NCBI GenBank assembly: GCA_032209605.1
Contig: JASFXZ010000044.1
Coordinates: 1,612,001-1,676,000 of the forward strand
Direction of reading: 5' to 3'
DNA length: 64,000 nucleotides
From: Mactromeris polynyma
Lineage: Eukaryota > Mollusca > Bivalvia > Venerida > Mactridae
Shown piece by piece: positions 11,781 through 24,965 of this stretch. Made by a program: the position numbers and the translations under genes. Each line of letters begins with the position of its first letter. Within the stretch, counting starts at the first letter, position 1. A model generated the notes under the pieces. It was not told where the DNA came from. It saw nothing but the letters and a program-made list of their open reading frames with translations, and did no database searches.

Positions 11781-12480
11781 CTGTGAAAATAAAAGGCATG
11801 TTTGCCTAAGTATCGTTTATATATTTTTTAAAATGATTATTGATTTATACCCTGTACAATAAACCAGATTCCACTAGGATAGTAAATGGAAAATTAGTTT
11901 ACCATATGGTCGAGAACAATGCAACATTAAAATTGTCACAGGAGTTTTTTACTTAACCATGCACATTCAGTGCTTAGTCAATGTTTGTGGTGGTAGAATT
12001 TCACAGTCTGTACTACATAATTGCCAAGCTCCGAATTCTAAAAATATACATACCAGTTTCTATTTGTTTCATTATTCAATCAAAGTGTGTGTGATTTCCC
12101 ACAGAATCTATTCAATAAGACCATTTGAAGAAAATATCAGCTCAATATTTAATTTACACTCAAAAATATTCATGTTGTTATAATTTTCACTTGCTTCTTG
12201 AGAATGTTTTGTGATTATTTATTTTAGTGAAAACGCAACTGAGTGAAAACTCACGCGAGCTGATGCGGTAAAATACTAATATATTTATGTGAATACGAAC
12301 CAGGTTTGACTTGCTTAATCAAATGAGCATATAAAAAAAACTTTTGAAATAAAGTCATTTGTGAGGAACACGAAATATCGGTCAATGGCGCTACCGGGGT
12401 AACTGAGATCAATAACTGATTGGTGCATTACGTCACAGAAAGTTCGTTCTTTAATATAAAAATACGTAGTATGACAACAT
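11781..12480. repeat. Segment block C, unit 1 copy (last part)
   Basis: Matches 24,424-25,420, with unit 2 carrying an extra 385 bp at 24,581-24,965. Shared landmark: CAATGTTTGTGGTGGTAGAA (11,973; 24,985). No gene is seen. Confidence 0.75.
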
Positions 12481-13729
12481 TTTATCCATGACAATTTGAT
12501 TATAATATATATGGTATGTAATGAATGAAGGCCTATGTATTATATGAACGCGTTATTCTATAATTAATATAGAGTTATGTACTCCGTGACATTTTCCCAT
12601 TGCCATGCGTGTGTAAGAATATCGGTGTTTAATATCATTACTGGCATAAGGGCTTACATATGAAATATATCACATGCTAAATAATTATATTAGTGTTAAG
12701 GCATGTACATAGATCTACATGCCTGCACATTGTATTCATTTTATTATTTTTATTATTATAGAGAGCTTCTGAGGCTACTGATTACTACATAAGTAGTTCT
12801 CGTGAGTTTAGTCTGAAATTGATATAGTCCAAGTATCAATATCAGTATCGAATGTGAAGAATCCATCTTAACTTAATATTTACCAGTATTACCATATTTT
12901 CTAAACAAATACAAGATCTGAATTTAATGTCTTCAGAAATTTGAAACACGCTCATATATATCACGCCATATTGAAATATTTAACTTCACATAATAATTAA
13001 ATCAAAGTTTTGACTCGATCCTGAAAATCAGTTTATCAATACAGACTCATGTTTCACCTACAGTGATGGATACATGATTTATGACCCACAAAGAGTACTA
13101 AAGAGATAAGGGGCAGAACATAAGTGTGCTCCGTTTTTGGGATATTTGTAGGGCTGAGAAAGTGACGTCACCCTAGTATTATTCTGAGGCTCATTAATTT
13201 TCAAGCACATTTAATATACTCTGTAAAGATGTTCTTTAAATTACTGAATACTTGTCAATGAAATTCGTAAACCCCCAGATTTCTATATTAAACCGATTAG
13301 ATAGATAGTTTAGAAGGTTTTTGATTACGACTTTATGGAATCTATTGAACTATATATTGTTGGAGTATGAATGGGTGTAAAGTGGCAAAGTACCAGCGCT
13401 GCATGGTTGCATAGGAAGATGAAAATAATCAACTTACAAAAATCACAGTTTCTACACTTTAGACGCCTACACATTCCTCATACACTCATTAATATATAGG
13501 CATACACAAGAGAGTTACTAGTATGCTGTTAAAATCGGATCACATGTATTTATTTGAACACATACAATGTATTCATTAGTTGAACATTAATATAGTGTCA
13601 AGAAATGAAACATTATCCACTGAAATCGATTTTGTGTCATTGTTTAGTCAATAGAATCAGGTGTGGATCAAGGGGAAAAGGGTCGTGTTGGTTTGATTTG
13701 ATTTGTTAAACAATTTTACAGTTCTACAT

Positions 13730-13945
13730 GGCGGTCAGTTGACTTAAACCCATTTTCCCGGAATTAATTATCAACCACTACTGACTGGTCAGTCCGCAGC
13801 TAACTGACAAACTACTCCACATGAATCAAAGGTGGACCAGGCCAAAAAACCGTAGCCAAATGTCATGACCTGTCCTACCCGAGATTCGAACTCGGGCGTC
13901 TCAGGAGCCAGCACAGCACCCTGTCAACTGAGCTTACTTTTCGAG
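13730..13945 (-). mobile_element. tRNA-related SINE, block D copy 1
   Basis: On the minus strand it begins with a tRNA-like head containing AAGCTCAGTTGACAGGGTGC (A-box region) and GAGTTCGAATCTCGGG (B-box region, about 13,880-13,895). The body then carries the complement of CCGTAGCCAAATGTCATG. It is the best preserved head of the five family copies in this window. Confidence 0.65.
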
Positions 13946-14544
13946 CTGGGTTGAAAGAGATATACAAATGTACATGCATTAGTAGTTCTGAGTGAAGCGT
14001 TTTATCTGTCTATGTTCACCTCCTCTGGAACTGGTATACATTATTGTAAATGCTGTTTGCTAACAAGCTTCATGCTCTTAGTCGTCAATGACCGGTTATA
14101 CACACACACAACTTTTCGTACTGATCAAAAGAGCTAGTTACCCGCCATTTTGTACCCAGACAACGTTCATTGCATTATTACAACGTGTCTTAAACGATGA
14201 ACGAGATTGTAACAGGCTTAAATCGATTTTTACGAAAGTTCAATTTACTTAAATCATAAATGTTTTAGCTTACTACAATCAAATCCAAAAGATGAAACCA
14301 GAAGCTTTTTAGGAACAAATTAAAATAACACTGACACGTTAACAATTTTGACCAGTATATATATATTCCTGGAATATCATAGAAAACATGCATTTATTCA
14401 AGTATACATGACAATTTTAGGTGGGGTATATCAATCCCATTCCTTGATACAATCTAAGAGCACGACAGGACACTTGTAAATATTGTCTTGATTGATGTAT
14501 ACATTTAGACCAATATCTATACACAATTAGAACAAGCGATGTTT

Positions 14545-14755
14545 TTTAATTATTATGCCCCCTGTGAACTTAGTATTTGACCCCAAAATCAATAGGGATC
14601 CTCTGCTACCCAAGATGAATGTGTTGACCAAGTTTGAGGATGATAGGTCAAGGGATTCTTGACCAAGGGATTCTTGAAGTTTTGATCTGAAACGAAAAGG
14701 TTATGGACCGACCGACATGTGCAAACCAATATGCCCTCTCTTCATAATAATAATA
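14545..14755. mobile_element. Short copy of the GACC-repeat element
   Basis: It starts TTATGCCCCC, holds one core unit (CCTCTGCTACCCAAGATGAA and TTTGAGGATGATAGGTCAAG) and ends CCGACATGTGCAAACCAATA followed by TGCCCTCTC. The same core, in four units, and the same end occur at 54,900-55,520. The paralogous site in unit 2 (about 36,600) lacks it, so it inserted after duplication or was lost there. Confidence 0.65.
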
Positions 14756-15658
14756 ACGCAGCAATATGAATAAAAGTAAGGCTTTATGTAGGAAACCTTT
14801 ATTTGACGACTTCCTGTTCTATGTTCTTATAATACACTCATGGATAGAGATTTCATATACTTGAATTGGTAATGTCATATACCCTGTTTCTGGTTATGTT
14901 GATTGACAAGCGCATATTTATACAATTCGTCTCGACCGCACAATTATGATAAACACGTTTGTAGAAGGGCATAGTTATATTCTAAATGGACTATAACTAG
15001 ACTAGAAATGTCAAGGCAATTCACTTATGTAGTTTTCATCGTCAGATACAGTCTAATGGTTTAAAGCTACTTATTTTACATCGATTTTAATTACTCTCGA
15101 AGTCTTCTGGCGGGTACTAACTAGTGTAAGCGAACTATCGTTCGCAGTTCAACCTCGAGATTTTAATTCCCATATTTGGATTAGGATACAGGCGCTCTAC
15201 CCCTCGACCAATGTGAATCCTTGTCGTCCGTATCATTACTTTTGTGTTGATCGTGTATACATGATGTAAAGGGAGTACATATCAGCTAAATCTCTCATTA
15301 TGTGTGGCGACTTATTGGTATTACCGCACTTTTGACCAATGTGTCCCGATTACAGTAGCTGGAAGTGTACCACGTTGTTCGATTATTGAACTGTTAGCAG
15401 TCAATCGAATACCTTTGAACTATTGCTTTAATCGTGTTATCAAACTATAAACAATTTTTAAACACGTTGCATTGTATGGGAATTAACACATGAAGCATTA
15501 TACCCGGCAACAGTATATGCATGTCCAGTGGTATTATCACTATCTATGTGTGATTCCAATGAAGCACTTGCTTCATCATTTACAAAACTTATATTTGTAC
15601 ATGGTATTGTTGTGGGGCTTACCATTTCATCAGCACAACTAGAATCCGTTGCATGATC

Positions 15659-18600
15659 CTATGTAACATCTTGATCATTTACATTACTTGTGTCCGAGTT
15701 TTCCACTCCATCTGTATAACAAGCATCGGATATATGCATTTTAGGGTTCGCAAAAGACACCCAATGATCATCATAGATCTTAATGATGGAGCTAGCCATA
15801 TCCATCTCACTGTTTTTAAACCCCTCAATTGCTTTGAATGTAGGTGAATGGTTATGTCCGCTCTGCCCAACCTTTACGTTTTTGATAGGTATTTTTGAAA
15901 TGTTTGGATTATTTGCTGTATTCATGTCTATACCTTTGTTGTCATCTATTACATTATCAGGATATTCACTTCCACAAGGAGAGCAGATTGCACCATGTGC
16001 TTGTGTCTGTACATGCTCATCAACTTTGGTTGGTATGCAATGTAAACCAGTGTTATCACCTTCTGTTTTGTATGCAAAAGAAATAGGTTGCTTATTTTTT
16101 AAATTGTCGTAATTCTTGTACAGCTTTGACCTCTCATCCTTATCCTTTATAGCATCAATCCAATACACCATACAATCGTCATTCACATTAGGTAACTGAT
16201 TATTGTCAAAAACCTCTTTCAACAGGAAAGTGACCCATGGAACCTGAAATCTTTCGTAACCAAGTTCGCCAAGGGATATCAGTATCCTTGTAATGCGCAG
16301 GAAGTTATGAGTATATCTGGAAATAGAAGATGCAAGCTAATTAGAAGAAAACATGGGATATACGGCTGCAACTGTTATATTGACAATCTGGATGTTGTAA
16401 AATGAAAGGCAACTTTGCTGGATTGAAACTACCATACAACCGTCTGTGAAGAGAATGAAATAAGAAAAGAAAGAGATAATAACAACTCTAAAATTGTTTT
16501 ACCTGTTAAGATTGTCGTAACGTTTCCGAAATTTACGACTCCTATGTACATCGCCAGTAATTTCACATTGCAAAGACATACCATAGAAATCTAACATCAT
16601 TTTGTATGCAGCAAGAACACGTTCACAAGCTTGTTTATCTTCACTAATTGCCTAGAATGTGGAGCTAAATCTTTAAAATTGAGTTAATGCATAAATTAGG
16701 TTTGCAATATAAGCAGTACTCTGGTTACTTTTCTCATTGCATCCAAGAATTATGTTAAAGTTATACCAGGTGTTCAGAATTACTGTAAAAAAATAAAAAA
16801 CTATCCACTAGTCTACATTATCAACCCATTTCAAAAGATAAATAGTATCTATTTGGGTAAAATCCACCCGATTGCCAAAATCATTTGCCTAAATATATAA
16901 AACATAACTAGTTCTCTTTGGCACATTGCATAATGTGGTTTGAAATATAGGGCCAATAAGAAAAGATCCCAGTTATACAGAACAGTACATATGTCCAACG
17001 ATTAGGTAGATCAAAAGTCAACCAAATAAATTTGGTACAAATTTCTCTGTATACGCATATACAGGCTGCGTAAAGTAAATGTAAACACAGATTTACTTCT
17101 GGGGTTGTCAAACACATTATACAAGACGTTTCCACACTCAAGGAGATTGAGTTTCTAAAACTATGTCTTCCTTTAGTCTCTGTTTCCTGTTGTAACAGTG
17201 TACTCTTCTATTTTATTTTATTGTAATACAATTCGTTTGGACAACACATGTATAAATAAATACTGTTTATAAAAATGCTTTTGAATATCAATTAATTAAA
17301 GGCTCACCTTTGCCTCCTCCTCAAACAATGGTTGGGCAGAGGAATTCATCCCTCGACTGCCTGGTATTGGAAACAACCTAATACAACATTAAGGGGTACA
17401 TAATTTAAAGCAGTATAGTTTAAAGTCCTGTATGTTAGTAAGATGGAACAGAAGTACCTTTCGTATTATTAATTAAACTACGACAAAAATACGCCGCCAT
17501 TTCATGATTATCCACCAAATAAATGATTAAATCTAGAAGTAGGAAACACTACATTACATATGCATCAACATATTTGTTGAGGCAAAGCCGATTTTATTTC
17601 TTAGCTGTAACATTAAAAATCTTAGATCATTGTTCATTCTTAAAAAAAGTGTTCGTTTGGAATAACATACATACTCCTGAAAATGGCTCCTACCCAGAAA
17701 ATATGTGAAAGGTGTGGAATAATAATAGTTGAAACTAGCATGACCAAAATCTGAGAAATAAAAAAATACACGTAATTACATGAACCTATCTATAAACCCA
17801 CAACACGTTTGCTGGGTAAAGTTACGCCAAACAAACACCTTTTAAAGACAGTCCTCATTAACATGTGTAAAGTTTGGTCAGCATATCACCTTAAACTATG
17901 AAATAAACTAATGGAAATACTGGATAGTGTGTAAAATTTGATATCAGGATTTAAACTTTGATCGGCATTAGAGTTTAATCAGCAAGAAAATCTACCACCT
18001 GCTCCTTACCATTGTATGTAATCATGTTTGTCCTCTAGTTTCGAATAGTCACCTTCCCATGTTAGCATATCCTCTATTGTGTAACCTGTAATAAAAGAGA
18101 GAGAATATGTAACTGCAGGGAACGTCACATACACAAGAGAGTGCCTCCCCACGCAGACCACCGGGAAAACAACAATCCACAAAACATAAGGCACTAAAGG
18201 AGGTCAAAGGGTAGACATGTTAAGGTACAGAGGCACAGGGAATTGCCCGACAGAACACAAGGAATAACTAGGAGAATCAAAGTGGACAATGAAGGAAGGC
18301 GGAGGGGGATTAATGGATGGATACGATCACAGGACAAGTCTAGACAGCTGACCACAATAGGCCGAAACTGGTCAGGAAACAACCTGAACGCTATATAAAG
18401 TGACATAATTGCACAGGGGAAAGGGAAATACAAAACACATTCAAAACACAAACAGAAACAACAACCTGTTAGCGAATTACAACCTTGGAACTGTCAACAA
18501 TAACACTGGGGGTTTAAATCGATTTAACAGCTAGCTAACCTCACACTTAATCGCTATATGGTCCTTGATTTCCAATATATATAAATAAATTGACAAAGTA

Positions 18601-19388
18601 GGCAGTAACTAATTATTTAAACTGTAATAAAAAGATACGAAAACACAATGCGGCACATACAGTGGCAGATTTATGCTCAATAAGCTGAGATATAACCATA
18701 AGTGCCTTTTAATCTAGGGTATACAGGTTTTTTTCCACAAGAGATTGTAGCAATGTTTTTTTTTAAGTGGGTTACATATACATAATAGAAGGGGTGATAA
18801 CCTATTTAAGAATATCGCAAAATCTCATGTGGTTCGATCAAAAGGACATTGTACGTTCTCATTCAGAGATTTAAATGATGATTCGAGAACCAAATAATCA
18901 TTCTAGCGGTTACTGGTATTTTATATTTACGGAATATGTAAAGAAAATTCATTTATTTTTGTAACGGGGCGTTAAGTCACAAAAACAACCAGGGTCATGT
19001 AGTGACGTTTCCAGCTATTAGAGATGAATAATACACTAGGTGCTTATTGTGCTATTGTTATTTTGGGCATAGGTGGAATCCTGGTTATAACCATCGATAT
19101 TCCTCAAGCCTACTGGAAATATTCCTCACATACCTTCAAATGCAATAACATGCAGACAAACAAAACATAAAAGTTCCGTAAATGTGCGATTTAGAGGTAC
19201 AAAATATATATAAACAAATCAATGGCATTGCAATGGTCAATAATGTTTATATACTACGTGTATACACAACACAAACGTTGGTGTTTTAGTTTGGTTCAAC
19301 AAAAAGATATGTACATACCAAACAAAGACGCTGACTTGATATCATTGCGATAAAATCGCAAATTCTTGTCTTGTGTCGTATCATGTTC
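15659..19388 (-). CDS. OGFR-like (opioid growth factor receptor-like) protein, copy 1, 5' end not found
   Basis: Five exons join with consistent phase: 19,319-19,388; 18,010-18,085; 17,308-17,377; 16,503-16,651; 15,659-16,316 (1,023 nt, 340 residues plus stop). All introns have GT-AG ends. The product shows the OGFR conserved region in order: NLRFYRND, GYTIEDMLTWEGDY, HDYIQWLFPIPGSRGMNSSA, AAYKMMLDFYGMSL, FRKRYDNLNR, then LRITRILISLGELG and DCMVYWIDAIKDKDER. A hydrophilic Asn/Asp-rich tail of about 120 residues follows. In vertebrates OGFR is a nuclear-envelope/nuclear receptor for Met-enkephalin that slows growth; whether invertebrate homologues share this role is unknown. No initiator exon was recognised upstream of 19,388, so the N-terminus is missing here. 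A repeat (R1) sits 12 nt upstream of exon 2. Confidence 0.85.
18097..18624 (+). mobile_element. R1 repeat, copy 1, with 8-bp target duplication
   Basis: The 528-bp insertion is flanked by perfect TAATAAAA at 18,089-18,096 and 18,625-18,632. The corresponding intron of OGFR copy 2 (about 39,961-39,985) lacks it. Internal landmarks found in the other copies are CAGGGAACG, ACAAAACATAAGGCACT, CACAGGACAAGTC, CAATAGGCCGAAACT and AACAGCTAGCTAACCTCACA. No convincing terminal inverted repeat or poly(A) tail was seen, so the class is open. An 8-bp duplication would fit hAT-type MITEs. Confidence 0.75.
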
Positions 19389-19530
19389 CTTAAACGAAAA
19401 CAAACAGCACCATGGATACAAAAATAACGTTGCCGAACAAGTAATGTGAATTTGATATATTCACGGAGGTATAATGTGTCCAGAAAGTTTTTCAAGGGCT
19501 ATATAGTCAAATTTAAAAACAAAACAAAAA

Positions 19531-21160
19531 ACATTATGCGTCATTAAGCGTACATGTACGTCGTATGAAACATTTTATGTACGTTTTTTCATTTCAGAGA
19601 TTCAAAAGCATCTGTCAAAATCATAAACATGTATATGCATAGAGCAAAGTGTTTTGCAAAAGAAAGTTGCGATTTAAATACAAACTTTTTTGCAATATAG
19701 GCAAAATTCAGGAAAAGGAATTCCTTATTAAATATGTATTAAATGTTTTACATAAATGTACATGTATTACAAAATAAAATAATTCCAAGTGAAGGCAGAA
19801 AAAGTCAAAAGTCGGTGTTCAAAAAATATTCAATATAGCGAAATTTAATGAGATGTCCGCAACACATAAAGATACTTATTATCATTATCACCATTATGAA
19901 TGCTTGGGCATTGAACGAAACACATGTATAAAGAGGCACACACGGAATGAACACTCTATAGAGGAGAGATTAACGCCATTTTTCAGTTTCGGATAGTGGT
20001 CAGTAGACCTAACCGTTGTCCTTGAATTGATTATCCACTACAACAAACTTACACCTTTGCAAGCGTCTGGCAAGTTCTAAAAGAGAGAGAATACGTAACT
20101 ACAGGGAACGCCACATACACAAGCCAGTGCCTTCCCACGTAGACCTCCGAGAAAACAACTATCCACAAAAAATAAGGTACTAAAGGAGGTCAAAGGGTAT
20201 ACATGTTAAGGAAGAGAGGCACAAGGAATGGCCCGGCAGACCACAAGGAATAACTAGGAGAATCAAAGTGGACAGTGAAGGAGGGGGGGGGGATTAATTG
20301 ATGGAAAAGATCACAGGACAAGTCAAGACAACTGGCCGCAATAGGCCGAAACTTGGCAGGAAACAACCTGAACACTATATAAAGTGGCAGAAGTGCACAG
20401 GGGAAAGGGAAATACACAACACATTCAAAACACAAACATAAACAGAAACAACAACCATATAGCGAATTACAGCCTTGGAACTGTCAGCAAAAAGCACTGG
20501 GGTTTAAATCAATTTAACAGCTAGCTAACCTCACACTTAATCGCTATATGGTCCTTGATTTCCAACATAATATATACATAGGGAATTTAAAACTAAAAGA
20601 AATATGTCTGTTAAGAAAACTAAAACGAAAACACAAAATACGACTGTACACAATGCACATACATTGTAAATCATTACACATGGCCGTAGCCGAATGTCAT
20701 GGCAGTACGTGACATGCCCCTCCCGGAATTCAACGTTGGACCCCCTGTCTGGGAGACAGTCCAGCGCTCTACATACTGTGGCTACCGGGCGAACCTGAGA
20801 TTAACCTTATAATGATATTGTGATGTAAATTGACCATAATGGTAGTTAAATGTTATCACATTATTTTTTCTAGTAAACCTTTGAATGAACAGTAGAATAG
20901 ATGTTGCTGAACTGACTGATTTAGTTTTACATTGGAGCATACCATTTTCTGAAAAAGTTTTATTTAATATTCGTTGAAACAATTAAAGGCGGTATCAGCC
21001 ATCAGTTCAATAATGTATTTACTGCGTTCTAATTATTAATATAGATCGTGCAGCCACTCATGTGTAATATTGCTGAAATGGATGACCAGATGTAGGGTTC
21101 GACTGTCAACGGACACACACAACATTAACAAATACCCTTTAACAAGGAAATTGACACTCG
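19531..21160. repeat. Segment block A, unit 2 copy
   Basis: Starts at AACATTATGCGTCATTAAGC and follows blocks at 1-1,122 and 42,060-43,398. It contains the SINE equivalent of 365-600 split in two by an R1 copy. Block A joins block B here with a deletion at about 21,155, where units 1 and 3 carry a LINE and a Tc1 element respectively. No gene. Confidence 0.8.
20078..20665 (+). mobile_element. R1 repeat, copy 2, inserted in a SINE
   Basis: High similarity to 18,097-18,624 from GAGAGAGAATA through CACAGGACAAGTC and AACAGCTAGCTAACCTCACA. It interrupts the block A SINE: the left SINE half ends near 20,077 (TCTGGCAAGTTCTA) and the right half resumes at GCCGTAGCCGAATGTCATGG (20,683). The right boundary is uncertain by some tens of bases because about 100 bp of unrelated AT-rich sequence lies before the SINE resumes. 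Confidence 0.7.
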
Positions 21161-21715
21161 AAGTTGACACTTCAAATGTATACTTCATATATAAACCCAG
21201 CAAAGATATTAAACTAGACTTCTAACATAGTACATCAGACACTTGTCAAAACCTCTATCTCGCCTTTTTATTGTGATAATTGTCGCTACCAAAAAAAGCG
21301 ATCAGAATCGATGAACGTAACCACAAGTTAACGTCAATGTTTTGTCAGCATAGTTCCTTTCATTTACATCAGTATTGTTATAACTCACTGGAATCAACAA
21401 ATGACGTATCCAGTCGCCTTTTATAGCTCAGTGAACAGTACTACATGCGGGTTAGCACTTTTGACCAGTGAATTGTCAATATGTTAAATCGTCTAAACAG
21501 AGATGAATGATATAAATTTGATTTTTGCAATCCTGAATCATGAATTTTTTCAAGTAGAAGCCCTCATAACTTGATACTTAAGTTAAAAACAACATTTACC
21601 TTATGATAAGGTACATGTAATAATATGGTGCTTTTAGATACAATCGGACCTCGTTAATTCGAATTCATCACGCCCGAAACTTTATTTCGAATAATACAGT
21701 GAGTTCAGTCTCTCG
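21161..21715. repeat. Segment block B, unit 2 copy
   Basis: Matches 2,525-2,960 and 44,505-45,190. The MITE at its end is truncated: only the left terminus (ACAATCGGACCTCG, about 21,641) remains. No gene. Confidence 0.75.
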
Positions 21716-24281
21716 TCGTACTTAGCGTACGATCATTTACGGATTTGTACGGATTTGTACGGATATTTACGAGTGTCAGGAAACTATCATGCACCTGTAT
21801 TGGGTTATAAAATGAAATAGCATCACTTACCAACAAACCAGTGTGCCAACTGATAAACAACCAATGATAATGATCACACCTTTTTGTCTTATGAACATTT
21901 ATTTAATAAGTATTTACAAAGTAATTACGTTGATGTAGTATACACTCTTTACTCAGACATTGTTGTATCGCTTATAAAAATCAACTGCAGTTGACACATT
22001 TTCACTTAGTTACTACGTAAATAAAAGTGTGTATTAAATGACACTGTTTATCGCTAAATAAACGTAAAGTTTGACTATTCACTTCAAAATAGATATATTG
22101 TTGGTTATTTCAAAGTTAAATACTGTAATGTGTACCTTTTCACAAGTCGAATTTCCTCCCATGTTTGTATAAGTTACAAAGTTTCCGCGTTCAACTTTCG
22201 GTTTCGAACTAACTTCCTGAATCAAAGTACGGATCGTCGACACAAAAGAAACTACATGAATTGTATACATATTTACTCAATATTAATATATTTTCCTGCG
22301 AAAATTTCATTCTAGCTAAGCGAGTACAATTCCAGCAGAAACTTTAAATAATACGAATATTAGTAACAATAAATTACAGTAGATTATAATCACGAAGGAA
22401 CTATAGATAATGAAACGTTAACATGAAACAAACGTTAGTGTTCCGTAGCCTTACTGAAGTTCGAGTACATTTAGTGGACATCAGTACAGTACACGTTGTC
22501 CAAACATGTTTCCAGACTGTAAGGATTGAAAAACAATAATTGATTTAAACAATAAAATATTTCAAAATACACTTATGTTGAAGTGTGTATTTGATGTATA
22601 AATAAATATTATTATATCAAGTACCGTTGAAGGGCGGACTAAAGAAACAGCATGCTTAAACACTGTGGCCATCGTCTAGGGCAAATAACGACATTTAGTA
22701 TAAATATTTATGAAGAACGACTGAGTGTGATAGTAAACCGGTTTATTTTTATTGAAATTATACGTACTGAAAGTATTGATACATGTAGCTAACTAGTACG
22801 AGCGCCAGCTCATTGAAGTTTCCTATAGTCATTTGATTGTGGCCAATAATTCTACAGTTTCACCCAACATTCAAGGAAACGGACGGATGAGTCCGATTAA
22901 ATGCAAGCGAAAAACATTTTGTTCTCAAATAATTGAATAACGTTTAGTATAACATTCCTATATTTCATTAAAATTATGTCTCTTCAAAGATCGGGCGCTC
23001 GAAATGGCTACAGCGGTATTTCAAATAAGTACAATATTATCATATTACAGGTTTGCTGTTTTTTGTATCATGACTGACTAAAATTGAAACATGATTAGCA
23101 GAGCGAGATAACGCATGTATGGATAAAAGCGAATGATTCGTATTTAATATATTTGGCTGATGTTTGTAGTTGGCTGAAATGTTTTTTCCGTAAGTATACA
23201 ATTAAATCAATGTTATTTGTGGAATCTTTCCTTTCCAACCTGAATAATTAATGCGTGTAAACGTTAAGAGACCAAGTATCTGCCCATTTGCTTAATGGAA
23301 TGAAAGAGTGACGTCAACGTTTTTGTTGTGTAGAAAACCAACATGTTTAATTCATAAATATATTACGCTATCATGTACTTCCTGGAATGGGTGGTGTTTG
23401 AGTTTTTGAGTGACTATGTTGTTTCTTTGCTCTAGAATTATCTTAAGAAGTTCCGATTGCTGAATGTGGTTTCCTTTTATCTGAATTTCAACTTTCCTTA
23501 CACTTTACAGTCACTTTTTAATAAATGTCTCATAACAACAATGAATTTTGCATCGTACTGTACTCTACACCTCAACCATGACCTATAAACATCTTAACTA
23601 TGACAAAAACTGATATCTCATTGAACACATCAACTAAAGCCAAATTATGTGTTACTTGTAAACTAAACAACTATTGGTTATGTTTCATTTTATGATATTC
23701 AACTTCATATACATCAGGAAATAAATCAATTCTTGGTTATACGTCAACATTTATTACATAACACAGCAATAGCAAAATTCGACATTGATGCATATAATAG
23801 AAATGTCAATTGACATTCGTCACAAATTTGTACTGCGTAAACTATAAAACAAGTCGTGCAGTAAGTGCACAGTTTTGTAATGTATCCAGCTTCTTCACCC
23901 TTGAATATCCATAAGGACTATGTAAACAAAGCGATCACAGAAGCTAAAACAGCAACAGCTAACAAGTTCTCATAATTTCATTGTAGGAAACCTTGTTTCG
24001 AGTAGATTGAGTTGGAAATGTGACCTCTGGAGTCTTAACAATCTCATTCCTGACTGACAACACTCAACAGACAATGACGAACAATGGGCACAAAGTGATT
24101 ACAAAAGCTAAAAACAATAAAATTAACAAACTCACTTACACATTGTAATTGATTATACACGTATATACTAGTACTTCTGTCTAAATCTACATACACAAAA
24201 AAATTGGCGTTACATCAGCAGGCCAAAAGATTTGTTCGCATGGCTGTTCATTTTCGGCGGGAGTCAATACTGCTTCAAACA
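21716..24281. repeat. Segment block C, unit 2 copy (first part)
   Basis: Colinear with 48,640-51,850 (CTCTCGTCGT start; ACTTATGTTGAAGTGTGTAT at 22,570 and 49,639) and with 9,400-10,830. Near 21,740 a short tandem of GGATTTGTAC is seen. A bivalve-style gene is not visible: open frames around 22,079-22,315 overlap on opposite strands and are not conserved in unit 3. Confidence 0.75.
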
Positions 24282-24423
24282 ATTGCATTCGCCGTTCACG
24301 CGGGGCAACTTTTTGTAAACATCTGCCATCAGGAATTTGACAAACGGAACCTGATACCGTTCATAACCAATATTACCAAGAGAGTTCAGTATCCGTGTAA
24401 TTCTTCGCAAGTTAAAGTCAGAT
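24282..24423 (-). pseudogene. OGFR-like relic (copy 4), exon 5 fragment
   Basis: On the minus strand, acceptor TTTTCACAG is followed by an open stretch: SDFNLRRITRILNSLGNIG, then YERYQVPFVKFLMADVYKKL and PRVNGEC. This matches copies 1 and 2 (LRITRILISLGELG, YERFQVPWVTFLL). It is cut off at 24,282 by a deletion that fuses it to sequence equivalent to 10,833. Same lineage as the relic at 11,418-11,780 but better preserved. Confidence 0.8.
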
Positions 24424-24580
24424 CTGTGAAAATAAAAGGCATGTTTGCCTATCGTTAATATATTTTTTTAATGATTATTTATTTATACTCTGTACAATAA
24501 GCTAGATTCCATTAGGATAGGAAATGGAAAATGAGTTGACCATATGGGCGAGAACAATGCGACATTAAAATTGTCACAGG

Positions 24581-24965
24581 GGTTCGAACAGCTGAACGTT
24601 CTCAATCCTGAAAATTTGCCGGGGTGGGGGGAGCATTATCAGATGCAGGCGTCTGATGATCTAAACTATCGAAACGCACCAGTACACATAACGTTTCGTA
24701 GCAGTCGCGATTCGGCCCGTACCTCCCCCCACAAAAAATCATCAGATTTACATATATCTAAAAGTGACCATGGAGCCTCTAAATCAGGATGTCCGGACTA
24801 ATTCTGATCTTTAGAACCCCTGAATAGTTTATGCTTAGTTTAGACTTTATTATCAGCTATTAGAATCCGTTGTACACAAAATCGGCCTTTTTTCTAGTAA
24901 TCATCCCTTCAACTATTACGGAAATTTCAACGCTGACAGTTCACTCATGTCCAGTATTTCAATTC
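24581..24965 (+). other. Unit 2-specific 385-bp insertion with an open frame
   Basis: Absent from the paralogous position at 11,940. The bases are more GC-rich than the surroundings (runs such as CCGGGGTGGGGGGAGCATTA). A frame beginning in shared sequence at 24,544 stays open for 85 codons to 24,801, with VLNPENLPGWGEHYQ and a Ser-rich end. I recognise no domain. It may be a mobile-element fragment; a protein product is not supported. Confidence 0.3.

Larger units (their letters stand above)
12481..15658. repeat. Segment block D, unit 1 copy, plus 3' flank of OGFR copy 1
   Basis: Homologous to about 34,500-37,200. Shared tracts include AGTAGTTCTCGTGAGTTTAG (12,791; 35,358) and GAGAAAGTGACGTCACCCTA (13,156; 35,728). 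The palindromic TGACGTCA in the latter is conserved in both units. No coding sequence is supported. Contains a SINE at 13,730-13,945 and a GACC-repeat element at 14,545-14,755. Confidence 0.75.

Noticed and set aside
13860..13945. tRNA gene on the minus strand
   Set aside because: Good A- and B-box-like tracts but no proper acceptor or anticodon stems, and the same sequence heads a repeated SINE.
18194..18451. MCFECV... open frame in R1 copies (also 20,190-20,435 and 26,158-26,409) as a gene
   Set aside because: It is antisense across a dispersed non-coding repeat, has low-complexity hydrophobic composition and is interrupted in the copy at 40,958-41,334.
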